From Acidobacteriota bacterium (lineage in GTDB: Bacteria > Acidobacteriota > Terriglobia > Terriglobales > Acidobacteriaceae): a stretch of 11,144 bases of DNA. Positions within the stretch are counted from its first letter, which is position 1. The number at the start of each line of letters is the position of its first letter. A model generated the notes under the pieces. The model had not been told where the DNA came from. It was given only the letters and a program-made list of their open reading frames with translations, and made no database searches. Where the stretch lies: NCBI GenBank assembly GCA_003224785.1, contig QHZV01000083.1:2804-13947 (forward strand). Reading direction: 5' to 3'. The translations under genes were made by a program, and so were the position numbers. Below are positions 1-5,088 of the stretch, piece after piece.

Positions 1-200
1 GATAACTCATCTGGACACTCAGAGCGTTGACCTGGGCAGGAACTGACGAATCGGATGGCTGCTGTAAACGGGCGTGATCACTCAGACTGCACCCGCATTA
101 ACCCGCACTTTCTCCGTCCTTTAATGCCGTTACTTCAGCCCGAAAGTCAGCAATTTACCTGATCGCGCCAGGAGCGGCGCCGGGGGATGATTAAGGTAAG

Positions 201-207
201 AAGGAGG
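201..207 (+). promoter_or_regulatory. Strong Shine-Dalgarno for the 39-aa membrane microprotein
   Basis: AAGGAGG, a full-length match to the anti-SD of 16S rRNA, ends 6 bases before the ATG at 214. It is the best ribosome binding site in the window and is the main reason for believing the short frame behind it. Confidence 0.6.
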
Positions 208-213
208 CCTGAA

Positions 214-333
214 ATGCGAAGTGATGATCTGATGAAACCGGATGTTTTCAGTGAGTTGCTCTTGGTTGCGATTGGTGCGTCAATGGCCTTGTTCCTTCTA
301 GTGACGCTTTGGCTGGCGGTTTTCCACGGCTAG
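214..333 (+). CDS. 39-aa single-pass membrane microprotein, function unknown
   Basis: A short frame of 39 codons starts with ATG 6 bases after a perfect AAGGAGG and ends in TAG. The first 14 residues are polar and mostly acidic (MRSDDLMKPDVFSE). Residues 15-37 are one continuous hydrophobic stretch with Leu, Val, Ala and a Trp near its end, followed by His-Gly, so it reads as one transmembrane helix with almost no tail. The next gene (coiled-coil protein) starts 165 bases downstream behind its own possible promoter, so co-transcription is uncertain. I recognise no family. The support is the ribosome binding site and the membrane-like composition. An uncleaved signal anchor or a membrane-complex accessory subunit are possibilities only. 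Confidence 0.6.
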   Translation: MRSDDLMKPDVFSELLLVAIGASMALFLLVTLWLAVFHG

Positions 334-413
334 AATTTATCGATCTGCCTCCTCCAGCCTAAATCTTAAATACTTCAAACCCACAACGCCGCCCCATCAC
401 CGCCCAACTGGTG

Positions 414-444
414 TTGGCGAGAACGCCGTTAGCACATATATAAC
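414..444 (+). promoter_or_regulatory. Possible promoter for the coiled-coil gene
   Basis: TTGGCG at 414-419, a 17-base spacer, then TATATA at 437-442 (or TATAAC at 439-444) resembles a sigma-70 promoter about 55 bases before the ATG at 499. The -35 box overlaps a GGCG/CGCC inverted repeat (416-427). Each box matches the consensus at only 4 or 5 of 6 bases, so this is tentative. Confidence 0.3.
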
Positions 445-498
445 TGGGTTCGGCTCAATGTGAAAACCCCGACCGGCTGAGAGCCAGCAAATGGGCGT

Positions 499-741
499 AT
501 GCTCGAAGAGATGACTTATCTTGCAGAACACCTCTCTAGCCTTCGTCAAGAAATCGCAGACTTGCAGAAGATGAACACCCATTATTCCAATAAGAGCGAG
601 CACTCGCCGCTGGAGCAGTCGGCCCTCGAAACGCGGACCGCACGACTGTTGCAGATCAAGAAGGAATTGGGAAACATGCGGGAACGGCCCAGCGATCCTA
701 AAATCTGGTGGGAGAGACTTCACAAATCCCGGATCGCATAG
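499..741 (+). CDS. Small coiled-coil protein, function unknown (80 aa)
   Basis: An 80-residue, highly charged protein with no signal peptide or membrane span, so presumably cytoplasmic. Residues 4-28 and about 40-60 show spaced Leu/Ile/Ala with many Glu, Lys and Arg, as expected of a helical hairpin or short coiled coil. The C-terminus carries a tryptophan pair and basic residues (IWWERLHKSR). ATG 499 is used. An in-frame ATG at 511 behind GAAGAG is an alternative that would drop four residues, and neither start has a strong SD. The opposite strand is also open here (131 codons), but that product is Cys/His/Pro-rich and looks like a shadow. I recognise no named family. It may be a small conserved protein of this lineage, but that is an impression, not a search result. 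Confidence 0.6.
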   Translation: MLEEMTYLAEHLSSLRQEIADLQKMNTHYSNKSEHSPLEQSALETRTARLLQIKKELGNMRERPSDPKIWWERLHKSRIA

Positions 742-878
742 GTGTGTAGCGTGGCCGTAAACAAACACGGCGTGAAAATCCATCCTGGACAAACCGCGTA
801 CTGTTAATCAGGCGGTCACACTCAAAAATTCCGTTGCGCGTTCTCTGCTCCGCCGCCAAACACCCTTCCGCAAACGTC

Positions 879-904
879 TATAATTCACAGTTCTCCGGAG
901 GGAG
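879..904 (+). promoter_or_regulatory. Candidate -10 box and ribosome binding site of the M28 peptidase
   Basis: A perfect TATAAT lies at 879-884, and GGAGGGAG follows at 897-904, 3 bases before the ATG at 908. No convincing -35 sits 16-18 bases upstream of the TATAAT. A transcript from it would have a leader of only about 15-20 bases, enough for the SD. Confidence 0.35.
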
Positions 905-907
905 CGA

Positions 908-1348
908 ATGCGACGCAATCTTATTCTGGTCCTCACTCTTCTGAGCAGCCTGACCAGTTCTGCAACCCTGGATAACGACCAGCCACTGACGGGATATTCC
1001 ACGGAGGGCACGCGGGTCGAGCGCGATTGGGAAGGCAAGTTCCGCGCCATTCCAAGTCCGGACAATCAACGCGATTACATGAAGAGGCTTACCGCGCAGC
1101 CGCACCATGTTGGATCTGCATATGACAAAGACAATGCCGAGTGGATGCTCGCGAAAATGAAGGAGTGGGGACTCGACGCCCACATTGAAAATTTCGATGT
1201 CCTCTTTCCTACGCCGAGAGAACGTGTTGTGGAATTGGTTGAGCCCACAAAATTCAAAGCTGCACTGCAAGAGCCCTCGGTCGCAGTAGATCCCACGTCA
1301 AACCAGCAAGCTGAGCAACTCCCTACAATGCGCCACTGGTCTATGTGA
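908..1348 (+). CDS. N-terminal fragment of secreted M28 peptidase (signal peptide plus start of mature protein)
   Basis: The first 146 codons begin with a typical Sec signal peptide: MRRN, then a Leu/Val-rich core at residues 5-15, and a probable cleavage after SSA at residue 19. This puts the intact enzyme outside the cytoplasmic membrane. Residues 50-125 correspond to the helical entry region before the protease-associated domain of PSMA-like enzymes (YMKRLTAQPHHVGSAYD, then the KMKEWGLDAHIENFDVLF strand region). From residue 141 (MRHWSM) the reading is out of frame and stops at TGA 1346-1348. On its own the fragment has no catalytic residue. The stop overlaps the downstream GTG (ATGTGA context), so termination-reinitiation is conceivable, but the restarted product would lack a signal peptide. 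Confidence 0.75.
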   Translation: MRRNLILVLTLLSSLTSSATLDNDQPLTGYSTEGTRVERDWEGKFRAIPSPDNQRDYMKRLTAQPHHVGSAYDKDNAEWMLAKMKEWGLDAHIENFDVLFPTPRERVVELVEPTKFKAALQEPSVAVDPTSNQQAEQLPTMRHWSM

Positions 1349-3144
1349 ATTATGGGGTGCCGGACGATTACGAAAAGTTGGACCGACTTGGCGTCTCGGT
1401 TAAAGGCGCGATTGTGATTGCGAGATATGGAGGGTCATGGCGCGGGATTAAACCCAAGGTGGCGGCCGAGCATGGCGCCGTGGGCTGCATTATCTACTCC
1501 GATCCGCGCGATGACGGATATTTCAAGGATGAGGTCTTTCCCGAAGGCCCCATGCGTAACAAAAACGGCGTGCAGCGGGGAAGCGTGATGGATATGCCGG
1601 TTCACCCTGGCGATCCTCTCACACCGGGCATTGGTTCCGTGCCGGGCGCAAAGCGTCTCGACCTGAAAGACGCCAAGACGATTACAAAAATTCCGGTGCT
1701 CCCAATCTCCTATGGCGACGCGCAACCTTTGCTTAGCGCAATAAAAGGCTCAATGGCCCCCGAGGCTTGGCGTGGAGCGCTGGCGCTGCCGTATCACGTG
1801 GGGCCGGGGCCAGCGAAGGTTCATTTGATAGTTAAATCCAATTGGGATACGAAGCGCCTGTATGACGTTATTGTCAAAATTCCCGGGTCGAGTTATCCGG
1901 ACGAGTGGATTGTCCGCGGGAACCATCACGATGCCTGGGTCAATGGCGCGGAAGATCCGATCGCAGGCGCGGTGGCCGAGCTTGAGGAGGCGCGAAGTCT
2001 GGCTGAATTGCTGAAGCAAGGCTGGAAACCCAAACGCACGATCATCTACGGCTTGTGGGATGGCGAGGAACCGGGCTTGCTCGGCTCAACGGAATGGGCC
2101 GAGACACACGCCGATGAACTTCGGGAGCACGATGCCGTTTACATCAACACCGACGGAAATGGGCGCGGATTCCTGGGGATGGGTGGATCGCACACGCTGG
2201 AAAAATTCATCAACGGAATCGCCAAAGATATTCAGGATCCGGAAAAGAAGATCAGTGTCTGGCAACGAGCTCGCGCCAATGACATCGTGGAGAGCAAATC
2301 TGACGACGATCGAAAGGAAATTCGTCAGCGCGCAGATGCCAGAATCTTCGCACTGGGGTCGGGATCCGATTACACGGTATTCATTGATCATTTGGGAATC
2401 GCATCGCTGAGTCTCGGCTATGGCGGAGAAGATGACGGAGGCATTTATCACTCCATCTATGACGACTTCTACTGGTACACCCACTTCTCCGATACGGATT
2501 TCAATTACGGGCGCGCGCTTTCGCAAACTGTGGGAACGGCAGTGATGCGGCTCGCCGATGCCGACGTGCTCCCTTACGATTTCGAAGCCTTTGCCGACAC
2601 GATTCACAAGTACAGTGACGAACTACAGAAGCTACTGAAGCAGAAACAGGATGAGATTACGGAACAGAATAAGGAACTGCAGGATGGAGACCTGGTGGCC
2701 AATGCCGATCCTAAGAAACGGTACGTGCCTCCTGTGTTCGAAGAGGTGCCGCCACACTTGAACTTCGCGCCCTTGCTCAATGCGTCCGACAGCTTGACGC
2801 GCAGCGCCGAGCATTACCAAAAGGCTTTAGAGGCGGCGACGAAAAATGGCGGACTGACGCTCGGTCAGGCGTCGATCCAGTCTTTAAATGCGAAGCTCAT
2901 TCAGAGCGAGCGCAAACTCGCCAGCGCCGACGGTCTTCCGGGACGTCCCTGGTTTAAGCACATGATCTATGCGCCGGGGTTTTACACGGGATACGGAGTG
3001 AAGACGATTCCTGGCGTGCGAGAAGCCATCGAGCAAAAAAAGTGGAAAGAAGCGGAGCAGCAGATTGCCATCGTCGGCACAATTCTGCAAGACGAGAGCG
3101 TCCTGATTGACGCCGCGGCGGCGGAATTGGAGCGGCATCAGTGA
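1345..3144 (+). CDS. Catalytic and dimerisation part of M28 peptidase (glutamate carboxypeptidase II-like)
   Basis: This frame carries nearly all of a PSMA-type zinc aminopeptidase/carboxypeptidase. Residues about 1-165 are the protease-associated domain (GAIVIARYG, YSDPRDDGY, VQRGSV, GDPLTPG). Residues about 170-410 are the M28 catalytic domain. Residues about 470-599 are the transferrin-receptor-like dimerisation domain (LPGRPWFKHMIYAPG). Aligned with human GCPII, the two-zinc site is complete: His194, bridging Asp204, Glu242, Asp270 and His369, with Glu241 as general base in WDGEEPGLLGS. Spacing between ligands matches GCPII exactly for His194/Asp204 (10 apart) and Glu241/Asp270 (29 apart). 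The GTG at 1345 is an internal Val codon of VYVNYG rather than a natural start, because the frame stays open upstream to a TGA at 1312-1314. The likely role is release of C-terminal or N-terminal residues from extracellular peptides; the substrate is unknown. Confidence 0.85.
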   Translation: MNYGVPDDYEKLDRLGVSVKGAIVIARYGGSWRGIKPKVAAEHGAVGCIIYSDPRDDGYFKDEVFPEGPMRNKNGVQRGSVMDMPVHPGDPLTPGIGSVPGAKRLDLKDAKTITKIPVLPISYGDAQPLLSAIKGSMAPEAWRGALALPYHVGPGPAKVHLIVKSNWDTKRLYDVIVKIPGSSYPDEWIVRGNHHDAWVNGAEDPIAGAVAELEEARSLAELLKQGWKPKRTIIYGLWDGEEPGLLGSTEWAETHADELREHDAVYINTDGNGRGFLGMGGSHTLEKFINGIAKDIQDPEKKISVWQRARANDIVESKSDDDRKEIRQRADARIFALGSGSDYTVFIDHLGIASLSLGYGGEDDGGIYHSIYDDFYWYTHFSDTDFNYGRALSQTVGTAVMRLADADVLPYDFEAFADTIHKYSDELQKLLKQKQDEITEQNKELQDGDLVANADPKKRYVPPVFEEVPPHLNFAPLLNASDSLTRSAEHYQKALEAATKNGGLTLGQASIQSLNAKLIQSERKLASADGLPGRPWFKHMIYAPGFYTGYGVKTIPGVREAIEQKKWKEAEQQIAIVGTILQDESVLIDAAAAELERHQ

Positions 3145-3171
3145 TAGCTACTGGATGATTCGGGTAATGCT

Positions 3172-3357
3172 CTATGCAGCCCGGTCTTTGACGTCGGCTG
3201 ATGTTGCTGCTTTGGCGCAGTGCGCGCAACAGAAGAAGCGGCCGCTGACCTCTGTCCCATGGCCGATCACCTTGCAACCGCAATGTTCACAGATAGGTGC
3301 AATTGCCTGAATTGCGCACTCGAAGCTATCAAAGGTATGCCGCGCTCCAGCGGCCAC
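3172..3357 (-). CDS. Small zinc-ribbon-like protein (CxxCxC ... CCxxC), N-terminus probably truncated
   Basis: The 61-residue product contains CEHCGC at residues 23-28, then 15 residues on CCAHC at 43-47 after a GHG turn and a GRFF strand. This is the layout of a zinc ribbon or small treble-clef metal-binding domain. No SD precedes the GTG at 3357. The frame is open further upstream to a TAA at 3415-3417, and those extra codons read AEQIIHISEARSFEL, which continues the protein naturally. No ATG, GTG or TTG lies there in frame, but an ATG at 3413-3415 sits one base out of phase. A protein of about 80 residues starting there is likely the intact form. The gene converges on the M28 peptidase with a 27-bp gap. 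Function is unknown; metal binding or nucleic-acid contact is inference. Confidence 0.65.
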   Translation of the reverse strand: MAAGARHTFDSFECAIQAIAPICEHCGCKVIGHGTEVSGRFFCCAHCAKAATSADVKDRAA

Positions 3358-3475
3358 GAGTTCGAACGATCGAGCCTCACTTATATGAATGATCTGTTCT
3401 GCAATGATCAGACATTAGAGGCTTGACTCCCGGCGAACGATGCCAGCCGGTTGGATCTAAATTTCTGATAGCGAG

Positions 3476-4015
3476 TTACGTCCGATCTGGCTGAATCACA
3501 CGGAGTTCCAGCAGCTTGCCTCTACGTGGAGGAGCGCTCGAGTGAGAGGGAGGGGGCAGCTTCGCTTTTGCCGTCGGATTCTGCGCATAGAATTCAGCAG
3601 CCTCGAATTTCACCTTCATGAGAGGATCGTTCCCGGCCAGAGTTCGTGCTGGGAAGCGCCGGATTCGTGCGAGGGCTCGGTCAATAACCTGCGCCAGTTC
3701 AGTTGCATTTTCCGTAGTGCGCCCTTCCGCGAGTCGCTGCTTTGCTTTCAGAGAAGAAAACCATGTCGGATTCCGGTTGAGTTCTTCGGGCTCGCCGAGC
3801 CGCAGAACCTCGCAAAGATGCGCCTGGACTGAGTTTTCTGGACGGCCAGTCTTTTTCTGCTTGCGGAGGGTATACCGAGTAAATGCGGTTTCCTCAATGC
3901 GGCCGTGGACTCCCGCCTCCTCGTAGGCCTCGATCGCGGCCGACTGCGCGTGAGTCAGTCCTGGCTGGATGCCGCCCTTAGCGAATGTCCAGCAGCGGTT
4001 CCGGCGTGTGCGCAC
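3476..4015 (-). CDS. NUDIX hydrolase family protein, N-terminal strand probably lost to a frameshift
   Basis: Residues 9-36 hold a NUDIX-type signature, WTFAKGG then AAIEAYEEAGV, in which Glu29, Glu32, Glu33 and Gly35 occupy the metal-binding helix positions. The canonical Glu at box position 7 and the Arg before the first helix Glu are replaced by Leu20 and Ile28, so the box is degenerate. The family hydrolyses nucleoside diphosphates linked to another moiety; the PKG-like entry resembles diphosphoinositol/diadenosine polyphosphate enzymes, but the substrate is unknown. The C-terminal tail (residues 120-179) is basic, Pro-rich and probably flexible. GTG 4015 starts too late: upstream in-frame codons read QQVAAVCFRI then GIEFLLV, the first NUDIX beta strands. 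Those codons join an ATG at 4130 if one CG is restored at about 4089-4094, giving 218 residues. Confidence 0.75.
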   Translation of the reverse strand: MRTRRNRCWTFAKGGIQPGLTHAQSAAIEAYEEAGVHGRIEETAFTRYTLRKQKKTGRPENSVQAHLCEVLRLGEPEELNRNPTWFSSLKAKQRLAEGRTTENATELAQVIDRALARIRRFPARTLAGNDPLMKVKFEAAEFYAQNPTAKAKLPPPSHSSAPPRRGKLLELRVIQPDRT

Positions 4016-4130
4016 CAGCAGAAATTCGATACCTGTGCTGAGTATCCGGAAGCAAACGGCGGCGACCTGCTGTCGTTCAGCAAGCCGTCGCGCGCTCGGA
4101 ACAAATCAGCTCCAGTTTCGCGGAGTCCAT

Positions 4131-4358
4131 GGGACGAAGGTGCACGAGTTGCGAGCGAATAACTAGAGCACAACTTGATTCGTCCTGAATGGCGTGCGCC
4201 TGATCACCGCCCGGTGTTCATACTTCCAGGCGAAGTTCACGCTGCGTAAGTTCAAAAGCAAAGAATTTAACCCGTAGAGATCGCAGAGGACGGCGAGAAA
4301 AGCTTTTAGTCTGAGCCCACGACAGAAGATGCCAACAGCGTTGGGATATTTAGTGTAT
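4131..4358. other. Gene-poor spacer with a degenerate 9-mer repeat
   Basis: Between the inferred ATG of the NUDIX gene and the 95-aa gene I see no convincing gene. A minus-strand frame ending at 4163 (GTG at 4240 or TTG at 4261, at most 33 residues) is open but has no ribosome binding site. The stretch holds the TTTAACC-type repeat at 4266-4299 and an AAAAGCTTTT palindrome just after it. Confidence 0.4.
4266..4299 (+). repeat. Degenerate 9-bp intergenic repeat, copy 1
   Basis: TTTAACC is followed by three imperfect 9-mers: CGTAGAGAT (4273-4281), CGCAGAGGA (4282-4290) and CGGCGAGAA (4291-4299). The same lead-in and related CGCARRG units recur at 7051-7098. I know TTTAACCGCAGAG-type repeats as common intergenic sequence in acidobacteria and some other soil phyla. 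That attribution is from memory. Confidence 0.5.
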
Positions 4359-4646
4359 TTACGCCGCGTCGTCTTCGATCTTGATGCGCAGCGACTTCAG
4401 GAACTTGAGATCTTGTTCGCTGACTTTTAGATCGGGATTGCTGGCGAGCGTGGTGACCATGGAGGTTTTGTCGGTGGTCTTTTCTCCGGGTCGGCTCACT
4501 CCGATGGTGGCTTCTAAGACAAGGAAAATGTCGTAGCCGCCGTCTTTGATTCGGGTAACAACGTCGGCAATCTGCTCTGAGTCAGCTAAAGACTCGTTAA
4601 TTGCCTCGCCCAATTCTTTCATCAGCTGCTTGAGTTGTTGGTCCAC
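4359..4646 (-). CDS. Hypothetical 95-aa protein
   Basis: I chose the GTG at 4644-4646, giving a 95-residue protein beginning VDQQLKQLMKELGEAINESL. Longer starts up to 4970 run antisense to the neighbouring membrane-protein gene and give Arg/His/Cys-rich sequence typical of a shadow frame. The start is preceded by GGGGGG at a short spacing, an imperfect SD. Residues 1-35 look like an amphipathic helix, followed by a predicted strand GGYDIFLVLEATIGV, a polar Thr/Lys linker (54-66) and a final helix ending in acidic IEDDAA. No Cys, membrane span or catalytic motif is seen and I do not recognise the family. It is divergently placed to the membrane-protein/mutase pair across a 96-bp spacer holding an inverted repeat. 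Confidence 0.65.
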   Translation of the reverse strand: MDQQLKQLMKELGEAINESLADSEQIADVVTRIKDGGYDIFLVLEATIGVSRPGEKTTDKTSMVTTLASNPDLKVSEQDLKFLKSLRIKIEDDAA

Positions 4647-4668
4647 GAACCCCCCGGTCTCAATCCTT

Positions 4669-4694
4669 AGATGCCGAACCTGGTAATGGCATCT
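4669..4694. promoter_or_regulatory. 7-bp inverted repeat in divergent spacer, possible operator
   Basis: AGATGCC (4669-4675) and GGCATCT (4688-4694) are perfect inverted arms separated by 12 bases, in the 96-bp spacer between two divergent genes. The position fits a dimeric regulator acting on one or both genes. No clear -35/-10 pair could be assigned, so operator is an inference. It could equally form a small hairpin in a leader transcript. Confidence 0.3.
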
Positions 4695-4742
4695 GCCCCT
4701 AAAGCGGTATTCTAACCCCGGAGATTGGTAAAATCGAGAGCA

Positions 4743-5081
4743 ATGGGAAATACTTCTACGGCACAAAAACTGGGCGTTGCGGCGCGGATTGCGGGCCAGC
4801 AGGTAACACGTAGCCGCGCTTACGGAGCCGTGCTGAGCGGCGCCAGGGCGACTATGGGGCATTTCGGTTCGGTGCTGCATCAGCTCTGGCTGGAAGTCAC
4901 GGGCTTTGTTTTTCTGGTGTTTGCGAGCATTGGCGCGGTCGCTTTGTTTCACGAGTACTCCGCCTATCATGCCGGGAAGGGAACCAACGGGCGAGTTGCG
5001 GCCGCTGCCGGGTTTAGCTTGGTATTTGGCTGGTTTGGGGTGAGTTCGTTCTGGAGATCGCGCCGTAAGGGCAAGAGATAG
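4743..5081 (+). CDS. Two-span membrane protein, function unknown (112 aa)
   Basis: Starting at ATG 4743, the 112-residue product has a basic, Ala/Gly-rich N-terminal half (residues 1-45), then two hydrophobic segments: residues about 48-69 (LWLEVTGFVFLVFASIGAV) and about 84-104 (VAAAAGFSLVFGWFGVSSFW). Between them is a short polar loop with HEYSAYHAGKG. The C-terminus is SRRKGKR, so both ends probably face the cytoplasm. An in-frame TTG at 4725 would add six residues. GAGAG lies very close to the ATG and is a weak SD. The stop is only 7 bases before the methylmalonyl-CoA mutase start, so co-transcription is likely. I see no link between a membrane protein of this kind and mutase chemistry, and do not recognise the family. 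Confidence 0.75.
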   Translation: MGNTSTAQKLGVAARIAGQQVTRSRAYGAVLSGARATMGHFGSVLHQLWLEVTGFVFLVFASIGAVALFHEYSAYHAGKGTNGRVAAAAGFSLVFGWFGVSSFWRSRRKGKR

Positions 5082-5088
5082 TCTTTAA

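Larger units (their letters stand above)
908..3144 (+). pseudogene. Frameshifted secreted M28 peptidase (glutamate carboxypeptidase II/PSMA-like), whole locus
   Basis: The two overlapping frames 908-1348 and 1345-3144 together give a complete protein of about 745 residues, the usual size of glutamate carboxypeptidase II relatives. The break lies between 1315 and 1345. The first frame matches the family up to residue 140 (QLPT). The second frame resumes, upstream of its GTG, with NAPLVYVNYG. About 8-9 residues normally found between these two motifs are also missing, so the lesion looks like a deletion of roughly 25-34 bases rather than one miscalled base. All metal and catalytic residues survive in the second frame. 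A disrupted gene or an assembly error are both possible. Confidence 0.7.

Noticed and set aside
1..213. Possible partial gene or structured RNA at the left edge
   Set aside because: All three plus frames I checked hit early stops and no convincing stem set or promoter pair was found. A TTGACC at 27-32 has no matching -10.
754..771. GCCGT/ACGGC hairpin after the coiled-coil gene
   Set aside because: Five-bp stem with no T tract, so not supported as a terminator.
397..792. 131-codon open frame on the minus strand opposite the coiled-coil gene
   Set aside because: Its Cys/His/Phe/Pro-rich product with no family motif looks like a shadow of the plus-strand coiled-coil protein.
878..1270. 130-codon minus-strand frame over the start of the peptidase
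   Set aside because: It lies entirely antisense to clear signal peptide and M28-family sequence.
2086..2607. 173-codon minus-strand frame inside the peptidase gene
   Set aside because: It is antisense to the catalytic domain that carries all zinc ligands; no motif of its own.
4163..4261. Minus-strand frame of up to 33 codons ahead of the NUDIX gene
   Set aside because: It has no ribosome binding site, no ATG and no recognisable composition; it begins beside the 9-mer repeat and may be chance.
4647..4970. N-terminal extension of the 95-aa gene to a 203-codon frame
   Set aside because: The extra residues are Arg/His/Cys-rich and run antisense to the two-span membrane protein. The GTG at 4646 gives a sensible start.
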